A DNA stretch of 64,000 bases, from positions 124,001 to 188,000 of the forward strand of contig CAWAMM010000003.1 in NCBI GenBank assembly GCA_963783145.1. Direction: 5' to 3'. The position numbers and the translations under genes are program-made. Under the pieces are notes generated by a model. That model did not search any database, was not told the origin of the DNA, and was given only the letters and a program-made list of their open reading frames with translations. Below, in pieces: positions 26,464 through 35,980 of the stretch (position 1 is its first letter; the number at the start of each line of letters is the position of its first letter). The DNA comes from DATGKG01 sp963783145 (GTDB lineage: Bacteria > Desulfobacterota > Binatia > Binatales > Binataceae).

Positions 26464-26498
26464 AAACCCATGTCTCGGCACCGCCGAGACATGGGTTT
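26464..26498. terminator. Perfect 16-bp hairpin between convergent genes
   Basis: AAACCCATGTCTCGGC (26464-26479) and its exact complement (26483-26498) enclose a three-base loop. On the minus strand it is followed by GTTTTC, so it probably terminates both neighbours. Its arm contains the ACAAACCCA word of the dispersed repeat seen near 9.47 and 36.6 kb. Confidence 0.65.
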
Positions 26499-26522
26499 GA
26501 GACTCGGCGAGGAGCCTCGAAT

Positions 26523-27338
26523 TCAGTTCCCGATCGGATGGGCTTTCGCGAACGGCACGAACACGCGCGCGAACTCCCCGCGTCCCTCGCTCATGAAGGC
26601 ATGACCCGCGTTTTGGATCAGATGCAGCTTCGCGCCCGGAATTCTCGATGCGAGCAATTCCGAATTCTTCGCTGGAATGAGGACATCCTTCGCGCCGGTG
26701 ATCACCAACGTCGGCGCCTTGATCTGCGGCAATCGGTCCCAGGTTTGTAGGGTGTAGGTTCCTTCGAGTTGACGCTGAAACGCGAATGGCGGAGTCGGAT
26801 ACTTGAGCAGGCGTGGAATCGAGGCCTCCAGTTCGTCGCGATGGCCGGCAATGTATTCCGAGGTATATCCGAGCGGCCATCCGCGCCGAATGATGTCTTC
26901 GGGCGCGACGCCCTCACGCGGCGCGGTGAGTACCTTCAATGATTCCGGCGGGGGCGGGACCGAATGAGTTCCACCCGCAGTGGTGCATCCAAGGGTTAGC
27001 GTATGGGTCAGCGGCACGTGGCGCAGCGCGAACTCCTGCGCGATCATCCCACCCATTGAGACCCCGAAGATGTGCGCGGTGGGGATCTCGATATGCTCCA
27101 ATACGCCCGCAGCGTCATCGGCGAACATTTCCATCGAGTAAGGAATGTCGGGCTTGTCGCTCTGGCCAGTGCCCCGATTATCGAAGGTGATGACGCGAAA
27201 GGACTTCGCGAGCTGCTCGACCAGCGCCGGATCCCAGGCCGCCGAGCTGGCGCCGAGGCCCATGATCATCAACAGCGGATCGCCGCTTCCATACACATCA
27301 TAATGCAGATTGACGTCGCGAATTCGAGCTTCCGGCAT
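26523..27338 (-). CDS. Alpha/beta-fold hydrolase
   Basis: The 271 residues show the full hydrolase core: PLLMIMGLGASSAAW (oxyanion region), ITFDNRGTGQSDKP, the nucleophile elbow GVSMGGMIAQ near residue 96, the acid in PTLVITGAKDVLIPAKNSE and the catalytic His in NAGHAFM. This is the common 3-oxoadipate enol-lactonase/haloperoxidase-like subgroup; the substrate is unknown. It converges on the VOC gene, with a hairpin between them. Confidence 0.85.
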   Translation of the reverse strand: MPEARIRDVNLHYDVYGSGDPLLMIMGLGASSAAWDPALVEQLAKSFRVITFDNRGTGQSDKPDIPYSMEMFADDAAGVLEHIEIPTAHIFGVSMGGMIAQEFALRHVPLTHTLTLGCTTAGGTHSVPPPPESLKVLTAPREGVAPEDIIRRGWPLGYTSEYIAGHRDELEASIPRLLKYPTPPFAFQRQLEGTYTLQTWDRLPQIKAPTLVITGAKDVLIPAKNSELLASRIPGAKLHLIQNAGHAFMSEGRGEFARVFVPFAKAHPIGN

Positions 27339-27412
27339 CGCGCAACTCCTTCAAAGGATGCCGTTAGTGTGCGCTCGCCCTATCGGGGTTGTAAATAACC
27401 CTGGTGTTTGGG

Positions 27413-28465
27413 CTACTTCGCGTCGGGCGCGACCGAAAACGACCAGGTATACGGCTGCGAGTCAGCCATCATCGAGATGGTGTAGCGATGCCCGGCGCTG
27501 AGCGGATTTTTAGGAACCACAACCACCGCACCGTACGCATGCAGAATTCCGCGCGTCCGGGTCTGTTGGAATCCATCCGGATTCGCATATGAGGTCGCAT
27601 CGAAGCCGCAGGTTTCCACTTGCGCACCATTCTCAGTCAGCGAGTTTGATGCCAGCTTCACGTCCTCGCCTTCGGTGGGAGCACCAAGCTCAAGGATAAT
27701 CATCACCCCGCTGGGCGCCGAGTATCCGTGGCAACTGACCAGCGGGTCCGAGTACTCACCGCCTCGATAGGCGCGGAAGGGAAACTCAATCGTCGTGGGC
27801 GGAAACTCGATCGGCTTTCTCAGCCGCGCGGTGGTAAACGGCATGGTGCCAAGCGTCCCGTTCCAGTCCATCGCATTCCCTTCGTACAGCCCCAGGAATT
27901 GCGATTTGGTAAGGCCGTGCTTATAAACGATGACGCCGGCGCAATCGTCGAGCTCGCAAAAAAGTCCGAAGCCGACTGCCGCAAGCTGAGGGTCGAGCAC
28001 CGCGAGCGCGTCGCCGCGTGCCGCTTGCTCGTCCACCAGGGCGGTTCCATCGCTGATCGGTGCGCTCCCTCGAATGACCGTAGCGTAGTCGGCCCATTTG
28101 GCGCCGTCTGCGGTGTACCATTGATTGCCCACCGATTCCGCATGCGCACTGGCATTCCATCCGGTCTCGATCATCCGGCCCTGGCTGAGGACGGCATCGC
28201 CCGCCGAGATGTGGTTTTTGACCAGGTACTTCGCATGATGAAGCGCGGCCTCGTTTAACGCCGGGTCCGCATCGATGGCTGGGACGCCAACGCTGGAGCG
28301 GTAGTAGTTCCATCGCGCGAGCGAGCTGCGAAACGGTTCCGAAAGGGGAGCGGACTGCGTCTCCGCCGTGGGCGCTGATGCTGGGCCGGAGGCGGGCATT
28401 TGCGCGGAGCACGCGACCAGCAGGCATGCCAGAACGGTGGCGCCAAATCTCACGACCTGGTTCAT
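27413..28465 (-). CDS. CAP-domain lipoprotein
   Basis: This 350-residue protein has a lipoprotein signal peptide; lipobox LVAC puts the modified Cys at residue 19. A CAP/SCP-like domain follows (about residues 50-165), beginning SSLARWNYYRSSVGVPAIDADPALNEAALHHAKYLVKN, with HAESVGNQW matching the conserved His-Glu region. The C-terminal part (about 190-350) is beta-rich and ends in an Ig-like YTISMMADSQPYTWSFSV strand pair. CAP proteins are extracytoplasmic and often bind lipids or cell-wall material; the role here is unknown. It follows another lipoprotein gene by 11 bases, so the two form an operon. Confidence 0.72.
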   Translation of the reverse strand: MNQVVRFGATVLACLLVACSAQMPASGPASAPTAETQSAPLSEPFRSSLARWNYYRSSVGVPAIDADPALNEAALHHAKYLVKNHISAGDAVLSQGRMIETGWNASAHAESVGNQWYTADGAKWADYATVIRGSAPISDGTALVDEQAARGDALAVLDPQLAAVGFGLFCELDDCAGVIVYKHGLTKSQFLGLYEGNAMDWNGTLGTMPFTTARLRKPIEFPPTTIEFPFRAYRGGEYSDPLVSCHGYSAPSGVMIILELGAPTEGEDVKLASNSLTENGAQVETCGFDATSYANPDGFQQTRTRGILHAYGAVVVVPKNPLSAGHRYTISMMADSQPYTWSFSVAPDAK

Positions 28466-28476
28466 AAGAACCCCCG

Positions 28477-28890
28477 TTAATGAGCGCAGTAGCCGGCGTT
28501 TCGGATGTAGGCAATATCCGTCGGGGTCAGCGCCGGGCCCGGCATCTGATGCGCGTAGACCACGGTGTGATGGGCGGCATTCATCTCACAGGAGACTTCA
28601 ACCATCGAGCCATTCGGGATTTGGTAGGAAACAAACTGGCTGGTTGTGCGTGGCTGGTTTTGCTCGACTTCGGTCGAATCCATAGTTAAACCGGTCGCGG
28701 CATCGACTGTGGGTGCATTACGGATCTGCTGGCAGACCCTCTTTACGTCAAGTTCGCAGGTATCGCCCGATGCGGCTGAGGCTACCTGCGTGGCCCCGGA
28801 CGATGAATTCGAGCCCGGTTGCGAGGCGCACGCTGAAAAGATACTAAGGCAAATGGCGGCTGCCAACAGCGCGGACAGTCTACGGTCCAT
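28477..28890 (-). CDS. Small lipoprotein, unknown
   Basis: About 137 residues with a lipoprotein signal ending in the lipobox FSAC (Cys21), then a Ser/Gly linker and a compact Cys-containing domain (TCELDVKRVCQQIRNAP, VEVSCEMNAAHHTVVYAH, IRNAGYCAH) that may be disulfide bonded. I do not recognise the family. The start at MDRRLSALL gives a proper signal peptide. It lies 11 bases upstream of the CAP lipoprotein gene. Confidence 0.55.
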   Translation of the reverse strand: MDRRLSALLAAAICLSIFSACASQPGSNSSSGATQVASAASGDTCELDVKRVCQQIRNAPTVDAATGLTMDSTEVEQNQPRTTSQFVSYQIPNGSMVEVSCEMNAAHHTVVYAHQMPGPALTPTDIAYIRNAGYCAH

Positions 28891-28911
28891 CGAACCCCCC
28901 AACACAAAAAG

Positions 28912-29636
28912 TTAGGCTGCGCTGGATGCGCGGGGGTATTCTATATCACTACTCAAAGATTTTGCTAACTGCTTTTTCCGACATTTCATGATCATTTCGC
29001 TGCCGCCCACGTAGGCGGTTTCTTCGACCTCGAATCCGTGCCGCTGCAAAATGTCCGAAAGTGTCGTCCGCGTATAGCGCGTAATGTGCTCATCGTGATA
29101 ACCGCCCGGAATCACCCATCCGTAGATCGGCTCAATCACGCGCCACAACCAGGTCGCGTAATCGGGCGTTCCGATGATCAAAGTGCCGTCAGCCCGAAGC
29201 ACGCGGCGCATCTCGGTGAACAAAGCATCATCATAAGGGACATGCTCGATAACTTCCGAGGTAATCAGGCAGTCGAAGCTGTCGTCTTTAAACGGCAGCG
29301 CGAAGGCGGAGCCTTGCGCTACCGGAATCGAGTAGCGGCGCAGGAAGCGGAGCTTGGGGAACAGCAAATCCATTCCGACCGCATTGTTGAGACTCTGCAC
29401 GATAACGCTGGAACCGCATCCCACGTCGAGGGTGCGCTGATGGCCGCGCGCCCATAGAAGCACGATACTGTGCCGGTGGCGCTGCCAATAGCGTTGAATG
29501 GGAATGATGCTGTAGAACGCGCGATCGTCATAATCCGCGGAATCCAGCGAGTTGCGAATCTTCCACAGCTTGATGGCGGACATGAATAGATCGATGCCGA
29601 AGCGCAACACTCGCGCATGCGAGCGGCCGCTGCCGC
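28912..29636 (-). CDS. Class I methyltransferase domain, out of frame with the GT2 part (frameshifted fusion)
   Basis: The frame holds a SAM methyltransferase: motif I TLDVGCGSSVIVQSL, a DCLITSEVIEHVPYDD motif II/III region and VLRADGTLIIGTPDY, as in lipid or sugar methyltransferases. It stays open upstream of any good start, through MSAIKLWKIRNSLDSADYDD, into GRSHARVLRFGIDLF. That last piece is the conserved C-terminal helix of dolichol-phosphate mannosyltransferase-like enzymes, so it belongs to the upstream glycosyltransferase. A single missing base near 29637 breaks the two apart. If translated alone, the likely start is the ATG at 29583 (223 residues). Confidence 0.75.
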
Positions 29637-30227
29637 GGGAAAATATACGAACGGCACTTCGGTGACGCTGAAGCCCTTCGCATAGGCCTTGGCGAGGATC
29701 TCTTCCTGGATCTCGAAATTTTGCGACTCGAGACCGAAGTCCTGCTCCGCCACCTCGCGCCGGTAGAGCCGATAGCCGCTGGAGACGTCGCCCACTGGAA
29801 GCGAGAGCGCCCGGCGCAGTGCGAAGTTCAGGAAATCGCTGAGCTTGCGGCGAAAGAAGCCGCTGTACGCCACACCACCGCGCGCATAACGGGACGCGAT
29901 CACGATGTCGCCGCGAGTGCGCGCCCGCCACATCTTGGTGAAAAACTCCGGGTCATGCGACATGTCGGCGTCCAGGGTCAGGATATATTCGCCCTGCGCT
30001 TCAGACAGCCCGGTGGTCAGCGCGCCCGCATAGCCGCGCCGCCGTTCCGGCATCACTCGCGCGCCGAATGACTCCGCAACTTCGCGCGTGCCGTCGGTGG
30101 AGTTGCCATCGATGACGAGAATCTCGTAGCTGAGTTTCTCGCGCGCGAAAATCGACTGGAGCTGCGGCAGTAGCGCGCGCACGTTCTCGCACTCGTTCAT
30201 GACCGGCAAAACAACCGATATATCCAT
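29637..30227 (-). CDS. Family 2 glycosyltransferase (polyprenyl-phosphate mannosyltransferase-like), frame broken at 3' end
   Basis: From the ATG at 30227 (GGAG before it) the frame reads MDISVVLPVMNECENVRALL, a typical GT-A start, then VIDGNSTDGTREVAE, the DxD-like LDADMSHDPEFF and SRYARGGV, and ends in VPFVYFP. The next residues in this frame are junk (AAAAARMREC), while the neighbouring frame continues RGSGRSHARVLRFG, which the family requires. Adding one C in the CCC at 29637-29639 restores the whole protein and fuses it to the methyltransferase domain. The role would be sugar transfer to polyprenyl phosphate or a lipid. Confidence 0.8.
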
Positions 30228-30354
30228 CAATGCTCCTGCCAACTGTTTATGATGAAACCGCGCGCGAGGAAATATCGCCGCGCACGATTTGATCGCGTCC
30301 ACTTGCCGTGCTCATCCGCGGGTCGTACCTTTTCAAGTACGAGGTCGTGCCAGG

Positions 30355-31650
30355 ATGAGGGTGATGAGGGTATCTTTTCCTTTTCTGATTCCGCTCTTGG
30401 GGTGCGCGGGTCTGCTCGCGATTTTTGCCCGCCCGCTCGACGCGGTCGCCGCTCACGCCAAGCCACCGCCGCATCGCGTGCGGTCGGCCAAAATGGAAAC
30501 CGCGCCGCCGATTGTCCCGCTCGCGCAGATTCGGGCCTTCGGCGGGATGCCGGCGCCTTTCGCATTGGAAGCCAAATCCGCCCTCATGATAGATGAGCGC
30601 ACCGGGGCACAGCTTTACGCCTTCAACGAGCATGAGAAAATGCAACCCGCGAGCCTCGCGAAGATCATGACCTTCTACCTGACCCTGGAGGCGCTGCATC
30701 AGAACCGGATCGCGCTCGACACCCCGGTCAACATCAGCGAGGCGGCGTGGCGGCTCTCGCTTGACGACACGGTGTCGAGGATGTTCCTCCAGGTCGGCCA
30801 GAAAGTATCGGTGCGCGACCTGCTGTATGGCCTGATGGTGTCATCGGGCAACGATGCGGCGGTCGCGCTGGCGGAATACCTCGGCGGCAGCAGCGAAGCC
30901 TTCGCGCAGCAGATGAACGATAAAGCGGCGCAACTCGGCATGACCGAGACGCACTTCACGAATCCGGATGGCTTGCCCGCCGAGGGTGAGTATACGACCG
31001 CGGCCGACATGGTGAAGCTCGGGCGCGATTTGCAAACGCGCTTTCCCGATTCTATCAACTATACGGAAACAAAATCCTACACCTGGGCGGCGGTCGGCCC
31101 CGAGGGAAAAGTCAAAAACATCACCCAGGAAAACTTCGACAGCCTGCTCAAATACGATCCGCGCGCCGACGGAATCAAAACCGGCCACGTCGATGCGGCC
31201 GGCTATCATCTGGTCGGGTCGGGTCATTATGGCGATATGCGGTTGCTCTCGGCGGTGATGGGCACCGTCAGCATGGAGAAGCGCCGCGTCGAGACCAAGC
31301 AGCTCTTCGATTGGGGCTTCCGCACCTTCAATACTGTGCAGCCCGATTGGCACAAGATGGTTCCCGCGTCGATGCCGGTCTACCAGGGCACCGCGGAGAG
31401 CGTCGCGGTCGCGCCCTCCTCGGACGCTTACGTCACCTGTATCCGCGGCAAGGAGAACCAGGTAAGCGCGAGCTATGTCGGCAATGCGAAGTTCCTCGTC
31501 GCGCCGATCGCGAAAGGATTCGTGGTCGGCACTATGCCGGTGATGCAGGATGGGAAAGAGATCGCGTCGATTCCGGTCGTTACCCAATCCGCGGTGCCCG
31601 CCGCGGGTTTCTTCAAGCGGCTGAAGGACAAAATCCGGATGAGGCTGTGA
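30355..31650 (+). CDS. D-alanyl-D-alanine carboxypeptidase (PBP5/6 type, S11)
   Basis: About 431 residues with an N-terminal hydrophobic export segment, a serine-type penicillin-binding core and a C-terminal beta domain. The three active-site motifs are intact: SLAK at about Ser100, SGN at about 164-166 and KTG at about 275-277. The protein ends in an amphipathic basic helix (FFKRLKDKIRMRL), which in PBP5 anchors the enzyme to the outer face of the inner membrane. It trims the terminal D-Ala from peptidoglycan pentapeptides. It is divergent from the glycosyltransferase gene. The start at 30355 (MRVMRVSF) gives a normal signal sequence. Confidence 0.9.
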   Translation: MRVMRVSFPFLIPLLGCAGLLAIFARPLDAVAAHAKPPPHRVRSAKMETAPPIVPLAQIRAFGGMPAPFALEAKSALMIDERTGAQLYAFNEHEKMQPASLAKIMTFYLTLEALHQNRIALDTPVNISEAAWRLSLDDTVSRMFLQVGQKVSVRDLLYGLMVSSGNDAAVALAEYLGGSSEAFAQQMNDKAAQLGMTETHFTNPDGLPAEGEYTTAADMVKLGRDLQTRFPDSINYTETKSYTWAAVGPEGKVKNITQENFDSLLKYDPRADGIKTGHVDAAGYHLVGSGHYGDMRLLSAVMGTVSMEKRRVETKQLFDWGFRTFNTVQPDWHKMVPASMPVYQGTAESVAVAPSSDAYVTCIRGKENQVSASYVGNAKFLVAPIAKGFVVGTMPVMQDGKEIASIPVVTQSAVPAAGFFKRLKDKIRMRL

Positions 31651-31676
31651 CCCTTACCCCTCCTAGGGAAAGGGAG

Positions 31677-33170
31677 TCAGGTCGCTCGCCTGATGGCGCG
31701 GCCGGGGCGAGTGCTGAGGTGCGCGCCGTCGCGGACCACGGCGGCGCCATTGACGAAAACGTGGCTGATGCCGGCGGGGTAGCGACGCGGATCGGTGTAG
31801 GTCGCGGTATCGAGGATCTCCTTCGCATCGAAGATCACCAAGTCGGCGAACGCTCCTTCGCGAATCACGCCGCGATCGCGAAGATGAAATTTCTCCGCCG
31901 CCATTCCGGTCATGCGATGGATCGCCGCCTCCAAGGTCATCAATGCGCCCGCACGCGCGTAATGGCCGATGACGCGCGGGAAAGTTCCATACAGTCGCGG
32001 ATGAGGTTTGCTGCCCATCGCGAGGCCGTCGGAACCGATCATCGTGCTCGGATGCGCCATGACCGTACGCACGTCGTCCTCGTTCATCGATTCCATGATA
32101 ATCAGGGTGCCTGGATCCTCGCCGACAATTTTGCGCGCGGCTTCGAGCGCGCCCAGGTCCATCTCCGCGCTCAGTCGATCGAGGCGTTTGCCTTCCCACT
32201 CCGGATGGCTCGGGACCGACGCGATCAGAATCTGCTCGGGGGGTATTTTTCCGACGCCGCCGCGCGCGCCGCTTTCATCGAGGCCGCCATTCTGCAAAAC
32301 CGCGGTCAGGACCGTACTTCCTGACGTGTAAGGATACTGATCGGCGGTAACGTCGAGTCCCCGCGCGCCCGCCTCCTCGATGAGCCTCAGCGACTCGCGC
32401 ACCATCCCCCAGTTCTCTTCGCCCGAAGCCTTGTGATGCGAAATTTGCACGGCGACGCCGGCTTCCTCGCCGATACGAATGGTCTCGCGGACCGCGTCGA
32501 GCAAGTGATTCGCTTCATTGCGCATGTGACTGGCGTAAAGCGCGCCGCTACCCTGCATCTCTCGGGCAAGCTCGATGATCTCCTCGGTACGCGCGTAGCG
32601 TCCCGGCTCGTAGATGAGGCCGGTGGAAAGGCCTACGGCGCCGGCATCGATCGCGTCGTGCAGCCATCCGCGCATGGTCGCCATTTCGCCGGTGCTCGGC
32701 TCGCGCTTCGCATTGCCCATCGCGCCAAGGCGGAGACTGCCATGACCGGCGAGCACCGCGACATTGAGGCTCGGAGGATTCTCGTCGACGGCGCGGAAGT
32801 ATCCCGCATAGTCGGTCCACTCCGGAACTTTCGCCGCGGGACCGTGCAGTGACCGAAAGATTACCGCGGCGGCCGGATTGGGCGCGGCGCCCATCCCGCA
32901 GTTGCCGACGATGTCGGTGGTGACGCCCTGCATCACCTTGAAATCCATCTCCGGCGTGAGCAGGACCGCCCAATCGTCGTGGCTGTGGACGTCGATGAAG
33001 CCGGGCGCGACGACGAGGTTTCGCGCATCGAGGTCAACCGCACCGCGCTCTGAGATCTCACCGACCGTGACGATCTGATCGCCGCGGATTCCTATGCTCG
33101 CCTCGAACGACGGCGCGCCGGTCCCGTCAACGATCGAGGCGTTGCGAATGACCACATCATAGTCGCTCAT
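31677..33170 (-). CDS. D-aminoacylase / N-acyl-D-amino-acid deacylase family amidohydrolase
   Basis: This 497-residue protein starts with the composite beta domain DVVIRNASIVDGTGAP, then the barrel with metal-binding PGFIDVHSHDDW, the Cys of VGNCGMG that bridges zinc in D-aminoacylases, SHMRNE near residue 215, QISHHKASG near 245, and the late SDGLAMG Asp. It ends with the returning beta strands ADLVIFDAKEI and GRAIRR. The enzyme would remove acyl groups from N-acyl-D-amino acids or related amides. It stands alone; its stop is 26 bases from that of the carboxypeptidase. Confidence 0.88.
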   Translation of the reverse strand: MSDYDVVIRNASIVDGTGAPSFEASIGIRGDQIVTVGEISERGAVDLDARNLVVAPGFIDVHSHDDWAVLLTPEMDFKVMQGVTTDIVGNCGMGAAPNPAAAVIFRSLHGPAAKVPEWTDYAGYFRAVDENPPSLNVAVLAGHGSLRLGAMGNAKREPSTGEMATMRGWLHDAIDAGAVGLSTGLIYEPGRYARTEEIIELAREMQGSGALYASHMRNEANHLLDAVRETIRIGEEAGVAVQISHHKASGEENWGMVRESLRLIEEAGARGLDVTADQYPYTSGSTVLTAVLQNGGLDESGARGGVGKIPPEQILIASVPSHPEWEGKRLDRLSAEMDLGALEAARKIVGEDPGTLIIMESMNEDDVRTVMAHPSTMIGSDGLAMGSKPHPRLYGTFPRVIGHYARAGALMTLEAAIHRMTGMAAEKFHLRDRGVIREGAFADLVIFDAKEILDTATYTDPRRYPAGISHVFVNGAAVVRDGAHLSTRPGRAIRRAT

Positions 33171-33269
33171 CGCGCACTCCTGCTGTTCGATCTGGAGCCC
33201 ATCCTATTGCCTGGCGGGCCGATCGAGCCATAGGTCGGAGGCGACTATTCTTCGCCTATGAATCTGGAT

Positions 33270-33839
33270 CTAGTGCGCGCGTTTGCCGTTCTTCTCCAGG
33301 CCCGCCAGCGCCAGCTCGCCCATCTTGGTTTTGGTCCAGTTCAGATGCTCGTCTTCCTGCCCCTCGACCTCGCTAACTGCGGGTTTGAGCAATTCCGAGA
33401 GTCGGGAATCTTCGGCGCGATGTGCGATGTGGCCCAGCAGCTCCCAGTCCGCATGATCCTTGGTCTCGGCGATGACGATGTTCTCGATGGCGTTGAGCTC
33501 GGCCTCAGCGGGCAACTTGCCTTTGGTATCGGTCATGGTTTTGAGGAGTGCGTTGGCCTTCGCTTCGGCGAGTTTGGCGCCCACGCTTTTGTAAGCGGGT
33601 TTGCCGCCGAGTTTCTGGATGATCTGCGTCAGGATTTCCTCGTGGCGGATGGTCTGCTTGTGAAAAATCCGGAACTTGTCCTTGACCTCGCGATTGCGCA
33701 CCAGCTTCAGCGCAGCCTCGTATAGCTTGATGCCGCCGCGTTCGACGGTGACGAACTCGCTGAGCTTGTCCATCAGCTGATCGCGCTTGAAGTTGGTGCT
33801 GGTGAAATAATCTTTTACGGTTTCAGTGATCTCCGACAT
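33270..33839 (-). CDS. Ferritin-like four-helix protein
   Basis: The 189 residues are all helical with carboxylate/His clusters in bundle positions: FVTVERGGIKLYEAAL, HKQTIRHEEILTQII, VIAETKDHADWELLGHIA and EGQEDEHLNW. This is the ExxH pattern of a di-iron ferritin-like protein. It differs in sequence from the ferritin-like protein at 3483-4019. It may store iron or protect DNA from peroxide; the function is inferred. It is divergent from a SnoaL-like gene. Confidence 0.65.
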   Translation of the reverse strand: MSEITETVKDYFTSTNFKRDQLMDKLSEFVTVERGGIKLYEAALKLVRNREVKDKFRIFHKQTIRHEEILTQIIQKLGGKPAYKSVGAKLAEAKANALLKTMTDTKGKLPAEAELNAIENIVIAETKDHADWELLGHIAHRAEDSRLSELLKPAVSEVEGQEDEHLNWTKTKMGELALAGLEKNGKRAH

Positions 33840-33958
33840 TGATGAAACTCCTGGGATCGGAAATCACGCTCCGATCGCTTGCCATTTCGACGAGCCCCGG
33901 CATTGGCAAATTCGAACCCAAACGCGTTATTCAATGGATCAATAGGAGTGACATCACT

Positions 33959-34357
33959 ATGAGCGCTGAACAGAACAAAGAAATGGTTACCGCTACCTGG
34001 ACCGCATTCGGAAAAGGCGACATCAAGACCGCCTTCGCCAACATGGCGGACAATGTCAGCTGGTTGATCCCGGGCAGCACGCCGGGAGTGTCAGGCGTCA
34101 AGCGCGGCAAGGACGAAATCCTCAAATTCATGGCCTCGGTCGGCAACCTTTTCCCCGAAGGCCTCAAGAGCGAGATCACCCGCGCCCATGCGACCGAGGA
34201 CGCGGTCATCCTGGAGCTGACCAATCGCGGCAAAGTCAGCAATGGAAAATCCTACGAGAACGAATACTGCTTCGTCTTCGAGCTCGAGAACGGCAAGATT
34301 CGCCGGATCCGCGAGTACGTCGATACGCAGAAGGCGAAAGATATCCTGTTCAGCTAG
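33959..34357 (+). CDS. SnoaL/NTF2-like small protein
   Basis: The 132-residue protein has the cone-shaped NTF2 fold pattern: N-terminal helices (KEMVTATWTAFGKGDIKTAFANMADNV), SWLIPGSTPGVSGVKRGKDE, and four late strands ending KIRRIREYVDTQKAKDIL. Family members are isomerases, hydrolases or ligand-binding proteins; no catalytic residue set can be named. AGGAG precedes the ATG at 33959. Its stop overlaps that of the convergent permease gene by four bases. Confidence 0.75.
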   Translation: MSAEQNKEMVTATWTAFGKGDIKTAFANMADNVSWLIPGSTPGVSGVKRGKDEILKFMASVGNLFPEGLKSEITRAHATEDAVILELTNRGKVSNGKSYENEYCFVFELENGKIRRIREYVDTQKAKDILFS

Positions 34358-35856
34358 GCCCCGGGCGAGTCGGCGCTGGGACGCGCGAACAGCAGGTATA
34401 CCGGCACGCCCGCCAGCACGATCAGCAGCCCCGGCCAGGTGTAGGCGGGCTTGACGACCAGCAAATCGAGCATCATGGCGCCCGCCGCGAGGATGTAAGC
34501 GGCCGGAATCCACGGGTAGCCGAATGCGCGATACGGGCGCGGCGCGGCGGGACGCTTGCGGCGCAGCACGAATACCGCCGCGACGGTTATCACATAGAAG
34601 AGCAGTTGCGCGAAGATCACGTAATCGAGCAATTGCGAGTAGGTGCCCGAGAGCGTCAGCACCGACGCCCATACCCCCTGGATGATGAGTGCGAAGGCCG
34701 GCACGCTCTCGGCGTTGAGCAGGCCGGCCGCGGGAAAGAAGACCCGATCATGCGCCATCGCATAGATGACGCGCGCGCCGGTCAGGATGAGGCCGTTGGC
34801 GCATCCGAAGCCGGAGATCATCACCAGCAGCGCGATGATCCACGCGCCCGCGCTGCCCCATACGATCTCCATCGCCGCACTGGCGACGCGATCGCCGCCG
34901 GCATGCGAGATGCCGCGCGCGAACACGGTCGCGCCGGCGGCATTGCCGCTGACCGGCAACTCCGCCATGTAGGCAAAGTTGGTCATTACGTAGAGCAGGA
35001 TGACGATGCCGGTTCCGAACGCGAGCGCGCGCGGCAGGTCGCGGCGGGGGTTGCGAATCTCAGACGCCGCGAAGGTGACGCTCGCCCACGCATCGGCGGA
35101 GAACAACGCGCCCACCATCGCACCGCCGAACGTCGCGGCGAATCCGAGGTCGAGCGGATGCGTGCCGAGGAATGCCATCGCACTGCCGAAATTGGCGGCC
35201 ACGGCGGCCGGGTTGCGCGCGAGGAAACATCCCACGAGGCTGATCATCAGCAGCGACAGCAACTTCGCGCTGGTGAAGAAATTCTGAATCAGCTTGCCGA
35301 GACGGAGCCCGCGCAGATTGCTCCAGGTCAGAAACGCGATCACCGCGATCGCGAGCAGCCGCTCGCCCGAAAGTCCGACGCCGCCGATTCCGATCCAAAG
35401 TTCCGATTTGATTTGCGGGAAGATTACCCCGCTGAACCGCGCGAAGGCGACCGCGACCGCCGCCACCGTGCCGGTCTGCACAATCAGCAGCAGCGTCCAC
35501 CCGAACAGAAACGCGGCCAGCCCGCCGTAGGCCTCGCGCAGGTAGACGTATTGGCCGCCCGCCTGCGGCATCATCGCGGCCAACTCTCCGTATGCGAGCG
35601 CGCCCGCGATGGTCATCAATCCGGCGACCACCCACACCGCGATGAGCGCGGCCGGCGATCCGACCTGGCGCGAGATATCGGCCGATACGATAAAGATCCC
35701 CGACCCGATCATCGAGCCCGCGACCAGGGTGACCGAATCGAATAGCGAGAGTCCAGGTTTAAGGGTTTGTGGCTCGATGCTCTCCGCCACTGCCTGATTG
35801 GTTATGGTTTTTGCCACGCCGCCGCCTCCCCGCGCCGCGATCGCATCCGCATCCAC
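34354..35856 (-). CDS. APC-superfamily amino acid permease
   Basis: The 500-residue protein has 12 hydrophobic helices and the superfamily signature GSMIGSGIFIVSADI in the first helix, followed by the conserved AYGELAAMMPQAGGQYVYLREAYG of helix 2/3. It resembles LAT/YfnA-type transporters, which import amino acids or polyamines with protons or by exchange. The substrate is unknown. Its N-terminus may start at MDADAIAAR or a few residues later. Confidence 0.88.
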   Translation of the reverse strand: MDADAIAARGGGGVAKTITNQAVAESIEPQTLKPGLSLFDSVTLVAGSMIGSGIFIVSADISRQVGSPAALIAVWVVAGLMTIAGALAYGELAAMMPQAGGQYVYLREAYGGLAAFLFGWTLLLIVQTGTVAAVAVAFARFSGVIFPQIKSELWIGIGGVGLSGERLLAIAVIAFLTWSNLRGLRLGKLIQNFFTSAKLLSLLMISLVGCFLARNPAAVAANFGSAMAFLGTHPLDLGFAATFGGAMVGALFSADAWASVTFAASEIRNPRRDLPRALAFGTGIVILLYVMTNFAYMAELPVSGNAAGATVFARGISHAGGDRVASAAMEIVWGSAGAWIIALLVMISGFGCANGLILTGARVIYAMAHDRVFFPAAGLLNAESVPAFALIIQGVWASVLTLSGTYSQLLDYVIFAQLLFYVITVAAVFVLRRKRPAAPRPYRAFGYPWIPAAYILAAGAMMLDLLVVKPAYTWPGLLIVLAGVPVYLLFARPSADSPGA

Positions 35857-35980
35857 TAAACTCGCGCGCCGATGATTAGTCCACAGCTTGCCCGATTTGC
35901 GGGTGCGCGAATGTTGACCTAGGCATGACCGTCAACCTAGGAGTTAGTTGAGCAGCGCGCGTCGAATAAGGAGCCTCCCA

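Noticed and set aside
29630..29645. Programmed -1 frameshift in the glycosyltransferase-methyltransferase
   Set aside because: TTTTCCCG is not in phase as an X XXY YYZ slippery heptamer and no downstream pseudoknot is evident; a lost base is the simpler reading.
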